The translations under genes were made by a program, and so were the position numbers. The notes beneath the pieces are model-generated. The model had not been told where the DNA came from. It did not search any database and was given only the letters and a program-made list of their open reading frames with translations. From Arthrobacter sp. V1I7 (lineage in GTDB: Bacteria > Actinomycetota > Actinomycetes > Actinomycetales > Micrococcaceae): a stretch of DNA of 64,000 nucleotides. The DNA is taken from assembly GCF_030817015.1 (NCBI RefSeq), contig NZ_JAUSYS010000001.1, forward strand, positions 496,001-560,000, written 5' to 3'. The stretch's first letter is position 1. Each line of letters starts with the position of its first letter. This document shows, in pieces, positions 7,338 to 15,692 of the stretch.

Positions 7338-8708
7338 ATGCCGATGCTGCTGGAAACGGCTCTGGACGTTCAGCCGGTTGACTTGATGGCCGCCCGAATG
7401 CAAATGGCGCTGTCCCTCGGATGGCACATCATTATTGCCTGCTTCGGTGTGGGCATGCCCGCCATCACGGTCCTGGCGGAATGGCGCGGCCACCGCACCG
7501 GGGACCCCAACTATGCGCTGCTGGCCCGGCGCTGGGCGAAGGCGATGGGCGTCCTGTTCGCCGTCGGAGCGGTCTCCGGAACCATCCTGTCTTTCGAAAT
7601 GGGGCTGCTCTGGCCCGGGCTGATGGGAGTCTACGGGGAGGTGATTGGGCTGCCGTTCACCCTGGAAGGGATCGCCTTTTTCATCGAGGCGATCTTCCTC
7701 GGCATCTACCTCTACGCCTGGGACAGGCTTTCTCCCCGGCTCCACCTGCTGAGCGCCGTCCCGGTGCTTGTTGCCGGAGTCGCCAGCGCCTTTTTCGTGG
7801 TCACGGCCAACGCCTGGATGCAACAACCCACCGGGTTCGATGTCGAGAACGGCCGGATCATCGCCGTGGACCCGGTTGCGGCCATGTTCAATCCCGCCAC
7901 CCCCTCGCAGTCGGTGCATATGATCCTGGCAGCCTTCATGGTCGCGGGCTTCGGCATGGCGAGCGTCTACGCCGTCGCCCTGCTGCGGGGGCGCCGGGAC
8001 CGCTATCACACGCTGGGATTTCTGCTTCCCTTTGCCGTAGCAGCCCTCATCACGCCGGTACAGATCGGCGTGGGCGACTGGTCCGCGCACTTCGTGGCCG
8101 ACAACCAGCCGGTCAAGCTGGCCGCCATGGAGGGAATCTTTGAGACACAGCGCGGTGCGCCCCTGCATATCGGCGGCGTCGTGATTGGCGATGAGATGCA
8201 ATACGCCCTGGAGATCCCCCACGGGCTGTCCTTGCTGGCACACTTCGACCCGAATGCCGAGATCATGGGCCTGAACGAGGTTCCGGAGGATGAACGGCCG
8301 CCGGTGAACCTCGTGCACCTGGCCTTCCAGGTGATGGTGGGCGCAGGGTTTGCGCTCCTGGCCCTGTCCGTTTGGCTGGCCGTCGCCTGGAAACGGCATA
8401 AAGCCCTCCCGCGTTCGGCATGGTTCCTCCGGGCAGCGAGCGCTTCGGGGGTGCTGGCCGTGCTGGCACTGGAGGCCGGCTGGGTAGTGACGGAGGTGGG
8501 CCGGCAGCCGTGGATCGTCTTCGGGGTACTGCGTACCTCCGAGGCGGTCAATCCGGCTCCGGGGCTGCTTTACGGATTCCTGCTGGTTGCAGTTGTCTAC
8601 GCTGTGCTGACGGTCGCCACCGTCTATGTCCTGCGGAGGCTGGCGCGGGATATCGCGATCCCGGTAGCCCCGCAGGAATCCGACGTCTCCGGCTACCGGA
8701 TCACCTGA
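7338..8708 (+). CDS. cydA: Cytochrome bd-type quinol oxidase subunit I
   Basis: Subunit I carries the three haems and the quinol site of the bd oxidase, which reduces oxygen to water without pumping protons. The 456-residue protein keeps the haem ligands: the N-terminal histidine in SLGWHIIIACFG, the histidine in PSQSVHMILAAFMVAGF and the methionine in LVHLAFQVMVGAG. The GRQPWIVFGVLRT motif is also present. The Q-loop between helices 6 and 7 is short, as in the cyanide-insensitive (CIO) subgroup, rather than long as in E. coli CydA. The ATG at 7338 is chosen because GGAG precedes it by nine bases. cydB follows after 10 bp. Confidence 0.92.
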   Translation: MPMLLETALDVQPVDLMAARMQMALSLGWHIIIACFGVGMPAITVLAEWRGHRTGDPNYALLARRWAKAMGVLFAVGAVSGTILSFEMGLLWPGLMGVYGEVIGLPFTLEGIAFFIEAIFLGIYLYAWDRLSPRLHLLSAVPVLVAGVASAFFVVTANAWMQQPTGFDVENGRIIAVDPVAAMFNPATPSQSVHMILAAFMVAGFGMASVYAVALLRGRRDRYHTLGFLLPFAVAALITPVQIGVGDWSAHFVADNQPVKLAAMEGIFETQRGAPLHIGGVVIGDEMQYALEIPHGLSLLAHFDPNAEIMGLNEVPEDERPPVNLVHLAFQVMVGAGFALLALSVWLAVAWKRHKALPRSAWFLRAASASGVLAVLALEAGWVVTEVGRQPWIVFGVLRTSEAVNPAPGLLYGFLLVAVVYAVLTVATVYVLRRLARDIAIPVAPQESDVSGYRIT

Positions 8709-8718
8709 GGCCGCCGCC

Positions 8719-9738
8719 ATGCCGCTCGCAGAGATCCTCCTCGCAGCCATGTGGATTTGCCTCACCGCATACGCCCTGTTCGGCGGGGCGGACTTCGGCG
8801 GCGGGTTCTGGGACCTGGTGGCAGGCCGGGCCGAGGCCGGGCGCCCGCAACGGAACCTGATCGAGCACTCCATCGGGCCGATCTGGGAAGCCAATCACGT
8901 GTGGCTCATCTTCGTCATCGTCCTGGCCTGGACCGGCATGCCGTCAGTTTTTGCCGCCATCTCCTCCACCCTCTACATCCCCCTGACCCTCGCCGCCCTC
9001 GGCATCATTGCCCGCGGCTCTGCGTTCGCGTTCCGCAAGGTCAGCACCGAACTGTGGCAGCAGCGCCTCTTCGGCGCCACGTTCGCGGCGTCCTCGGTGC
9101 TGACACCGTTTTTCCTCGGCACAGTGGCCGGGGCCCTAGCCTCGGACCGGGTTCCCCCCGGGATTGCCGGCGGCCATCCGATCTGGAGCTGGGTGAATCC
9201 CACCTCAATGGTCAGCGGCCTGTTTGCAATCGGCACCACTGCTTATCTGGCCGCTGTCTACCTGACCCAGGACGCGAGGCGGATCGGAGATCCGGCGCTT
9301 GTGGACGCCTTCCGGTCCAGGGCACTGGCGGCCGGGTCCGTTATGGGTGTCCTGGCCGTGGCGGAGCTGGCTGTGCTGAGCATGGATGCCCCGCAGCTGT
9401 TCCGCGAGTTGACCACCGGCAAGGCCTTGCCTTTTGCCATCGCCTCCGCTGCTGCCGGAGTCATCTCGCTGGTCCTGATGTGGCGGCGGCAGTTCCTGGC
9501 GGTCCGGCTCTCCGCCGCCCTGGCCGTGACCGCCCTGCTCTGGGGCTGGGGCGTGGGCCAGTACCCGGAGATCCTGCCCGGCGCGACGGTGGATCAGGTG
9601 GCAGCAACCCAATCCGTGCTGAGCGCCAATCTCATCGCCATCGTTGTCGCCGGCATCCTGGTCATTCCCTCGCTCTGGTGGCTGTATGCCCTCTTCCAGC
9701 GTGACCAGCGGGATGCGGCGGCTGCGGGCCACGAGTGA
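8719..9738 (+). CDS. cydB: Cytochrome bd-type quinol oxidase subunit II
   Basis: CydB is the second membrane subunit of the bd oxidase. The 339-residue protein starts with the family signature WICLTAYALFGGADFGGGFW and the conserved EANHVWLIFVIVLAWTG segment, and has about eight transmembrane helices. It lies 10 bp after cydA and is clearly cotranscribed with it. No cydDC genes for the cysteine/glutathione exporter needed for bd assembly follow; the next gene is convergent. The assembly genes must be elsewhere, as is common in the CIO subgroup. Confidence 0.93.
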   Translation: MPLAEILLAAMWICLTAYALFGGADFGGGFWDLVAGRAEAGRPQRNLIEHSIGPIWEANHVWLIFVIVLAWTGMPSVFAAISSTLYIPLTLAALGIIARGSAFAFRKVSTELWQQRLFGATFAASSVLTPFFLGTVAGALASDRVPPGIAGGHPIWSWVNPTSMVSGLFAIGTTAYLAAVYLTQDARRIGDPALVDAFRSRALAAGSVMGVLAVAELAVLSMDAPQLFRELTTGKALPFAIASAAAGVISLVLMWRRQFLAVRLSAALAVTALLWGWGVGQYPEILPGATVDQVAATQSVLSANLIAIVVAGILVIPSLWWLYALFQRDQRDAAAAGHE

Positions 9739-9834
9739 GGGCCGGTCCCGATACTGGCCCGCAGTTGCTGTCGTTTCTAGGGCCGTATAAACGAAAGCGA
9801 CCGCGAGCCAGACGGGCCCCGCAGCAGGGTGACC

Positions 9835-10689
9835 CTACGGTTGGAAGGCGACCAGTTTCTGCTCCTGGCGGCCCAGCTTTGCGATGGAGATTTCCATGCT
9901 GTCCCCTTCGCGCAAGTACGGGAACTTGCCGGAGAGCGCGACGCCCTTCGGCGTGCCGGTGTTGATGATGTCACCCGGGTCCAGCACGAGGTACTGGGAA
10001 AGGTTCCAGATGATGTGGGCCACGGAAAAGATCATGTCCGAGGTGTTGGAGTCCTGCCTGGTCTCGCCGTTGACTGCGGATCGCAAGCGGAGCTGCTGCG
10101 GATCGCCAACTTCCTCGGCCGGAACCAAAGCCGGGCCGAGGGGATTGAACGTGGCGCAGCACTTGCCCTTGGACCACTGCCCCCCCGAATGTTCCACCTG
10201 GTACGCCCGTTCGGAGACATCGTTGCTGACGGCATAGCCGGCCACATAGTCCAGTGCCTCCTCCGGGGACGCGAGGTACGAGGCACGCTTGCCGATAACG
10301 ACCGCGAGTTCCACCTCCCAGTCCACCTTTTCCGCCCCGGGTGGGATCACGACGTGGTCGAAAGCCCCCACGACCGTATTGGGGTGTTTGAAGAACAGGA
10401 TCGGAACCGACGGCGGGGCGTCGCCGGATTCCGCAGCGTGTGCGGCGTAATTCTGGCCGATGCACAGCACGGCTCCCGGTTTGGCGACGGGCGCGCCGAT
10501 CCGCAGCGAGCCGGCTCCTTCGAGTTCGGGCAAGCCGGCTTTCAGGGCGGCGCGGGCTTTGACGATGCCGCCGCCGCCCAGGAATTCGCCGTCGATGTCG
10601 GCGGTGACCGAGCGCAGGTCGAAGTACTTTCCGTTCTCGGTGGCTACCGGGATTTCCTGGCCGGGTTCACCCAAGCGCATGAGTTCCAT
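9835..10689 (-). CDS. FAH-family hydrolase, probably 2,4-diketo-3-deoxy-L-rhamnonate hydrolase
   Basis: This 284-residue protein belongs to the fumarylacetoacetate hydrolase family. It shows the substrate loop ILCIGQNYAAH-type motif (here VLCIGQNYAAHAAESG, about 78-93), the metal-binding acidic residues in DWEVELAVVIGK (about 123-134) and the conserved GYAVSNDVSERAYQ and INTGTPKGVALS segments. In the non-phosphorylated rhamnose route the corresponding enzyme splits 2,4-diketo-3-deoxy-L-rhamnonate into pyruvate and L-lactate. It is the last gene of an operon containing L-rhamnonate dehydratase, which supports this role; other FAH enzymes such as ureidoglycolate lyase are the alternatives. AAGGAA precedes the ATG. 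Confidence 0.8.
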   Translation of the reverse strand: MELMRLGEPGQEIPVATENGKYFDLRSVTADIDGEFLGGGGIVKARAALKAGLPELEGAGSLRIGAPVAKPGAVLCIGQNYAAHAAESGDAPPSVPILFFKHPNTVVGAFDHVVIPPGAEKVDWEVELAVVIGKRASYLASPEEALDYVAGYAVSNDVSERAYQVEHSGGQWSKGKCCATFNPLGPALVPAEEVGDPQQLRLRSAVNGETRQDSNTSDMIFSVAHIIWNLSQYLVLDPGDIINTGTPKGVALSGKFPYLREGDSMEISIAKLGRQEQKLVAFQP

Positions 10690-10735
10690 TTATTCGTTCC
10701 TTGTTCGCAGTTATATCTGTTGGCTGGCGGGGGGC

Positions 10736-11917
10736 TCAGTGGGTGTATGGCCGCAGCTTTTCCAGCGCCGGGTTCAGCTCGACCCCGAAGCCCGGTGTTT
10801 CCGGGACCTTGAGCTTGCCGTTCACGGGCACCGGCTCACCGAGCAGCATGGGGGAGAACATGGGCACCACTTCCTCGGCGGTGGGATGCATCATGAGGAA
10901 CTCCGCGAACGGGCTGTTGGTCCGCGTGACGACAAAGTGGTACGAGTACACCGAAGAACCATGCGGAATGACCAGTGCGCCGGCGGCATCGGCCATGGCC
11001 GAGATCTTGCTCAGCTCGGTGATGCCTCCGCACCAACCGACGTCGGGCTGGATTATGTCCGCGCACTCCATGTCCAGGAGCAGCTTGAAGCCCCACCGGG
11101 TGGCCTCGTGTTCGCCGGTGGTGACCAGCATTTTCGGCGGGACCTGTTTCTTGAGCTTGGCGTATCCCCAGTAGTCGTCCGGAGGAAGGGCCTCTTCGAT
11201 CCACTTCAAGCCGTATTCCGCGGCGCCATGGGCGAGCCTGGTGGCGTAGTCGAGGTCCAGGGCCATCCAGCAATCCAGCATCAGCCAGAAGTCGTCACCG
11301 ACTTTTTCTCGCATGTCCCGGATCATTTCCAGGTTCTTCCGCAGACCTTCCTCACCCTCGGCCGGGCCGTGGTGCAGCGGCATCTTGCCGCCGATAAAGC
11401 CTAGGTCCTTGGCGATGTCGGGCCGGGCGCCGGTGGCGTACATGGTCAGCTCGTCGCGGACCGGCCCGCCGAGGAGTGCGTAGACCGGTTCCTGCCGGAT
11501 CTTGCCCAACAGGTCGTACAGTGCAAGGTCCACCGCGCTGATGGCGTTGAGGACCACGCCCTTCCGGCCGTAGAAAAGCGAGGACCGGTACATCTGGTCC
11601 CAGATCTTCTCGATGTCCGTCACGCGGGCGCCTTCGACGAATCGGGCTAGGTGCTTCTCCACGATGAAGGCGCCCAGCTCGCCGGCGGTTGTGACGGCGA
11701 AACCGACGGTGCCGTCGTCGGCCTCGATCTCTACCACCAATGTGCCGAGGACGTTGATTCCGAAGCTCTGGCGGGACTGACGGTACTCGGGATAGACGGA
11801 CATCGGGGTCGCGATGTGGTCATCGATCCAGTGGCCTGCGTCCTGGTCGTGGTAGTCGGCGCCGCCGCCACGGAGTGTGTAGGCGCGAACCTGACGGATT
11901 CGGTTTTCGATGCTCAA
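10736..11917 (-). CDS. rhmD: L-rhamnonate dehydratase (enolase superfamily)
   Basis: The 393-residue protein is a mandelate-racemase-type enolase-superfamily member that dehydrates L-rhamnonate to 2-keto-3-deoxy-L-rhamnonate. Diagnostic features are the RhmD-like loop [16 protein letters not shown] (near 174-190), the Mg ligands in [21 protein letters not shown] and [12 protein letters not shown], and the catalytic histidine in [12 protein letters not shown] near residue 335. It starts with TTG at 11917, which overlaps the TGA of the upstream dehydrogenase gene and has AAGGAA six bases ahead. The position between a dehydrogenase and an FAH hydrolase supports the rhamnonate assignment. Confidence 0.85.
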   Translation of the reverse strand: MSIENRIRQVRAYTLRGGGADYHDQDAGHWIDDHIATPMSVYPEYRQSRQSFGINVLGTLVVEIEADDGTVGFAVTTAGELGAFIVEKHLARFVEGARVTDIEKIWDQMYRSSLFYGRKGVVLNAISAVDLALYDLLGKIRQEPVYALLGGPVRDELTMYATGARPDIAKDLGFIGGKMPLHHGPAEGEEGLRKNLEMIRDMREKVGDDFWLMLDCWMALDLDYATRLAHGAAEYGLKWIEEALPPDDYWGYAKLKKQVPPKMLVTTGEHEATRWGFKLLLDMECADIIQPDVGWCGGITELSKISAMADAAGALVIPHGSSVYSYHFVVTRTNSPFAEFLMMHPTAEEVVPMFSPMLLGEPVPVNGKLKVPETPGFGVELNPALEKLRPYTH

Positions 11918-12960
11918 TTGCTGTTCCTTGCTGAATCGAGGCGGACCAATACTTTGCCGGCGGTGCCGTCCGCGGCGGCGAGCCCGGCGAAGGCCGCGTC
12001 GGCGTCCTCCATGGAAACTTCACGGCTGATGAGTTCTGCCAGGACCGGGGATCCCTGATCCACCCACGCTGCTGCGTCGCGGAAGTCCTGGTTGTTGTAG
12101 CAGAAGCTACCCACGATTTCCCTTTCCTCGGTGGAAACACGGTATGCGCTGAACGCCAGCTCCGGCGAGCCCATGCCGACCAGCGAGACGACGCCGCCGA
12201 ACTTCGTGGCGTCGAGGGCGCTGGCAATGGTGGGCTTGATGCCGACGGCATCTACTGTGGTGTCGGCGAGAGTACCAAGAGCCGCCCGGACCTGCTGGTC
12301 CAGCGGAGCGGCAGTGGGATCGAGCGCGGTGGCGCCGAGCCGTTCGCAGAGGGCGCGCCGGGCGGGATCCATTTCCGACACAAGCACGCTGGCGGCGCCT
12401 TCCTGCAGCGCTGCGAGGATGACGGATTGTCCGATTGGGCCGCCGCCGATCACGAGCACCTTGTGGCCCTGTCCGATCCGCGCGCGGCGGACGGCATGGA
12501 AGGCAACCGCGAGCGGCTCGATCAGGGCGCCGTAGACGATCGGCGTTTCAGCCGAAAGCACCACGACGTTGTCTGCGGGCACGGCGACCTGCTCGGCGAA
12601 GGCCGACACGATGGCCGGGTTCACCCCGATCACGGTCCGCTCCGGACAATGCTGCTGCTGGCCGGCCGTGCACGCCTCGCAGGCGGTGCAGCTGATCAGC
12701 GGGTTGAAGGTGACAGGCTGCCCCACCGCGAAGCCGAAGCGGTCTGTCCCGGGACCGAGGGCGGCGATGTGCCCGACAGTCTCGTGGCCCATGACCTGGC
12801 CCGGCACGCGGCGTCCGTTCTCTCCGGTGTAGCCGTGAATGTCGGACCCGCAGATGCCCGTGGCAACCACGTCGATGAGGACTTGGCCGGGGCCGGCAGC
12901 GGGTTCTTCACGATCCGTCACCACGAGTTGGCGGAAATCTTTCAGTTCGAGTACCCGCAT
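11914..12960 (-). CDS. Zinc-dependent MDR-family dehydrogenase
   Basis: This 348-residue protein is a medium-chain dehydrogenase. The catalytic-zinc motif [10 protein letters not shown] (C about 37) and GHETVGHI are present, the structural-zinc cluster reads [15 protein letters not shown] (about 91-105), and the Rossmann loop is [13 protein letters not shown] (near 170). It resembles L-galactonate or sorbitol dehydrogenases. Within this operon the logical step is oxidation of 2-keto-3-deoxy-L-rhamnonate to the 2,4-diketo acid, which in characterised bacteria is done by an SDR; that substrate is inference only. It is coupled by overlap to both neighbours (TGATG upstream, TTGA downstream). Confidence 0.8.
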   Translation of the reverse strand: MRVLELKDFRQLVVTDREEPAAGPGQVLIDVVATGICGSDIHGYTGENGRRVPGQVMGHETVGHIAALGPGTDRFGFAVGQPVTFNPLISCTACEACTAGQQQHCPERTVIGVNPAIVSAFAEQVAVPADNVVVLSAETPIVYGALIEPLAVAFHAVRRARIGQGHKVLVIGGGPIGQSVILAALQEGAASVLVSEMDPARRALCERLGATALDPTAAPLDQQVRAALGTLADTTVDAVGIKPTIASALDATKFGGVVSLVGMGSPELAFSAYRVSTEEREIVGSFCYNNQDFRDAAAWVDQGSPVLAELISREVSMEDADAAFAGLAAADGTAGKVLVRLDSARNSN

Positions 12961-14300
12961 CAGTGCACCTTTTCGGCGATGGGCTGGGCCAGCGGAGTGC
13001 CGTCAGTGATCTTACTGACCCGGTGGCTGTTGAAGAGCAGGACGGCGCCAAGGAAGGCCGTGATGGCGAGCAGGAACAGGCCGGCGTTCGGACCGAAGGA
13101 CGCCTCGGCCCAGGTCTTGGCGATCGGTGCCACGAAGCCGCCGAGGCTTCCAATCGAGTTGATGAGCGCGATTCCGCCCGCGGCGGCGGCACCTACGAGC
13201 ATCCCGGTGGGCAGTGTCCAGAACACCGGCTGTACCGAGATGAACCCGGCAGCGCCCAGGGACAGGGCGGCCAGGCCCATGGCGGGGTTGTCGGTGAGGG
13301 CTGAGGCAAAGATGCCGAGCGAGGCTGCGGCGAGGGATGCGGTGGCCACGAGGCGGCGCTTCCCGGTCTTGTCCGCCAGCCGGCTGAGCAGGAAAGTGGC
13401 GATGATCGCGATGCCCCACGGCACCGCCGTCATCAGGCCGACGCCGAGACCCACCTTCGCTCCCACGAGCTTGGCGATCTGGGTGGGCAGGTAAAACGTG
13501 ACGCCATAGACGCTCATCTGGATGGTGAAGTAGATGAGGCAGAAGTAGAGGACCTTCGGGTTGGTCAGTGCATGCAGGGCACCCTTGGGGGAGTGGTCGG
13601 CCTTGACCTGGTCTTCAGCGTCCAGGGCCGCCACCAGGGTGGTCCGCTCACTGTCGTCGAGCCATTTGGCGTCCGCCGGGCCGTTGTCGAGGTAGGAGAA
13701 CGCCCAGATCCCGACGGCGACGGTCAGGGCGCCGGTGACCAGGAACATCAGCTGCCAGCCCTGCAGGCCTCCCAGCCCGTCCAGGTCCAGGAGCATGCCG
13801 GAGAGGGGACCGCCGAAGATGAAGGCGAGTGGCGCGCCGAAGTAGAACAGACCGTTGACGCGGCCGCGGAACTGGGTGGGGATCCAGTAGGTCAGGTACA
13901 GAATGACGCCGGGGAAGAATCCTGCCTCGGTGATGCCGAGCAGCACGCGGAGGATGTAGAAGGTCCATTCGGTCTGGGCGAACATCATCAACGCCGAGAC
14001 GATGCCCCAGCTGATCATGATTCGCGCCAGCCAGATCTTCGCGCCGAGTTTGCGCATCAGGATGTTGCTGGGGACTTCCAAGGCAGCGTAGCCGAGGAAG
14101 AAGATGCCGGCCCCAAGGGCATAGGCGGCGTCCGAGAGACCGGTGTCAGCCTGAAAGGCGGCCTTGGCAAAGCCGAGGTTGGCGCGATCAAGGAACGCCA
14201 GGATGTACATCAGCAGAAGAACTGGAATGAGCCGGCGTGTAACCCGGCTGACAATCGGCGCCAGCGCTTCGCTGGTGGGAGCCGTCACTTGGTTGGGCAC
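12960..14300 (-). CDS. MFS transporter, anion:cation symporter type (probable L-rhamnonate carrier)
   Basis: The protein has 446 residues and 12 predicted membrane helices. The family features are LMYILAFLDRANLGFAK near residue 30, the loop after helix 2, and EVPSNILMRKLGAKIWLARI around 95-114, which are typical of the ACS family (tartrate, glucarate, galactonate and rhamnonate carriers). As first structural gene of the rhamnonate operon it probably imports L-rhamnonate with protons. The GTG at 14300 follows a GAGGAG ribosome-binding site. A perfect palindrome lies 35-54 bp upstream and is a likely control point. Confidence 0.85.
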   Translation of the reverse strand: MPNQVTAPTSEALAPIVSRVTRRLIPVLLLMYILAFLDRANLGFAKAAFQADTGLSDAAYALGAGIFFLGYAALEVPSNILMRKLGAKIWLARIMISWGIVSALMMFAQTEWTFYILRVLLGITEAGFFPGVILYLTYWIPTQFRGRVNGLFYFGAPLAFIFGGPLSGMLLDLDGLGGLQGWQLMFLVTGALTVAVGIWAFSYLDNGPADAKWLDDSERTTLVAALDAEDQVKADHSPKGALHALTNPKVLYFCLIYFTIQMSVYGVTFYLPTQIAKLVGAKVGLGVGLMTAVPWGIAIIATFLLSRLADKTGKRRLVATASLAAASLGIFASALTDNPAMGLAALSLGAAGFISVQPVFWTLPTGMLVGAAAAGGIALINSIGSLGGFVAPIAKTWAEASFGPNAGLFLLAITAFLGAVLLFNSHRVSKITDGTPLAQPIAEKVH

Positions 14301-14334
14301 TCTAACTCCTCGTTGAGTTCACGATTATGAATTC

Positions 14335-14354
14335 TTGTTCACAAGCGTGAACAA
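14335..14354. promoter_or_regulatory. Palindromic operator upstream of the rhamnonate operon
   Basis: TTGTTCAC-AAGC-GTGAACAA is a perfect inverted repeat with 8-bp arms. It lies between the IclR gene and the transporter gene, where the promoter of the operon must be. A further half-site, GAGTTCAC, lies at 14314-14321 nearer the gene. Binding by the adjacent IclR regulator is inferred from position. Confidence 0.6.
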
Positions 14355-14403
14355 AGCGAGTATGGCACAGGTCACAGCGAGTGGCAAGGGGCCCGGAGGC
14401 GCG

Positions 14404-15228
14404 TTACGCGGAGCGCGCGGCGTCCCTGTCCGGAACGGGAACCACAATGTGCGGTTCCCGCACTCCGAGGTGGGCGCGGATTTCCTGGGCGGCTGCCACC
14501 AGCGGCCACAGGATGCTCCCCGGCCACTCCGCGTCGGTCCGGGCGGTGGGCATTGTCACGGAGAGGGCCGCGTGCATGCCGCCTCCCGCCTCACTTGTCA
14601 GCGGAACGGCGACACAGCGGCACCCATCAAGGTATTCCTCATCGTCGACCGCGAACCCGTTGGCTTTTGCCGCGGCCACCAGGTCCGCCAACGCCGCGAC
14701 GTCGGTGACCGTTTTGTCGGTCAGCCGGGGCAGCGCCACCGAATCGAGACGGCGTCTGGACTCGTCGGGTCCAAGCATGCTGAGCAGGGCCTTGCCGATC
14801 CCCGTCGCATGCGCCAGCAGGCGCATGCCGACTGAGGAACCAAGTCGCATGCCGCCGGGCGCCTGGCTGATGGCGATGTACACGTTCTCGACGCCGTCCA
14901 GAAGGGCGAGCTGAACGGTCTCCCCGAGCGATGCGGAAAGCCGGTCCATTACCGGCTTCGCGACGTTGGCGAGCGTCTGGTGGCCGGTATACAACTGGCC
15001 GACCTGCCAGGCCCGCAGCCCCAGTGAATACTGTTTGTTCCCCGTGTTGTGGTGCAGCCAGCCGGCTGCGCACAGGGTATTCAGCAGTCCATGCGCGCTT
15101 GAACGCGGCAGGTGAAGGCCCTCGAGGATTTCGGTAAAACTGGCGGAACCCTTGCCCGCGACGAATTCGACCACCGTGAGCGCGCGGTCCGCTGATTTAA
15201 CGGTCGGGTTGCCCCGGTCTTCACTCAT
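14404..15228 (-). CDS. IclR-family transcriptional regulator
   Basis: The 274-residue protein has the N-terminal winged helix-turn-helix of IclR (VKSADRALTVVEFVAGKG, about 10-27; LPRSSAHGLLNTLCAAGWL as recognition region) and the effector-binding domain with GMRLLAHATGIGKALLS and the EYLDGCRCVAVPL segment near residue 200. It is the upstream gene of the rhamnonate operon on the same strand, separated by 103 bp that contain a palindrome, and is probably its regulator. The effector may be L-rhamnonate or a keto-deoxy product, but this cannot be read from sequence. Confidence 0.85.
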   Translation of the reverse strand: MSEDRGNPTVKSADRALTVVEFVAGKGSASFTEILEGLHLPRSSAHGLLNTLCAAGWLHHNTGNKQYSLGLRAWQVGQLYTGHQTLANVAKPVMDRLSASLGETVQLALLDGVENVYIAISQAPGGMRLGSSVGMRLLAHATGIGKALLSMLGPDESRRRLDSVALPRLTDKTVTDVAALADLVAAAKANGFAVDDEEYLDGCRCVAVPLTSEAGGGMHAALSVTMPTARTDAEWPGSILWPLVAAAQEIRAHLGVREPHIVVPVPDRDAARSA

Positions 15229-15603
15229 GTCTGCTCCCGGGAATCTGGGCGTGCGGCTCGACGCTTACGCTCGAGTGATGTGACGGACCTGTTCACATAC
15301 TTGAATTGTAGACGGGCGACTGAGACGGCGCTTCCGGGCGAGACCGGACCGCACACAGACTCTACCGACGCCGTCCTGCCGCCACTGCTGTCTCCGCCGG
15401 AACTGGTTCCGGCGTCGCCGTAGTAGCCGCGGGGGCGGGAGCGGCGGGCCACCTCCTGAGCTCCCTTCCCTGCCCGAGGAGCGGGCAGGGAACTATCTGT
15501 GCATCCGGCTGCCGATCGCGCCGAGCTACTGAGCGCCGGATGGAAAGGCATAGTCGGGGCCGGGACTGCTGCTGTAGCTGATTCAGAAAACCGTCGCCAT
15601 CTA
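15229..15603. other. Divergent intergenic region without a recognisable gene
   Basis: This stretch separates the IclR gene from the next operon. It has no convincing coding frame. It contains an 11-bp hairpin (arm TTCCCTGCCCG, 15466-15476 with 15482-15492) and, near the IclR start at about 15291-15297, TGTTCAC, which resembles half of the 14335 palindrome and could serve IclR autoregulation. Confidence 0.5.
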
Positions 15604-15631
15604 TTGACGGACTGTACGATTGTCGTACAAT
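15604..15631 (+). promoter_or_regulatory. Promoter with GntR/FadR-type operator for the 15.7-24.1 kb operon
   Basis: TTGACG (15604-15609) and TACAAT (15626-15631) are spaced by 16 bp. Overlapping the -10 box is TTGT-CGT-ACAA (15620-15630), which fits the half-site pattern TTGT-N3-ACAA often bound by FCD-type GntR regulators. It is embedded in a second perfect palindrome, TGTACGA-TTG-TCGTACA (15613-15629). The operon encodes such a GntR protein. An AGGAGGT ribosome-binding site follows 50 bp downstream. Confidence 0.65.
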
Positions 15632-15692
15632 TTAGGACAGCGGTCATCGCAATGGAGCGGCCGCTCCATCGGGAGTTACGAGGAGGTAACTA

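Noticed and set aside
7146..8894. Long minus-strand open frame opposite cydA
   Set aside because: The composition is the mirror of the membrane-protein gene (His/Gln/Arg/Asp-rich) and is typical of antisense open frames at high GC.
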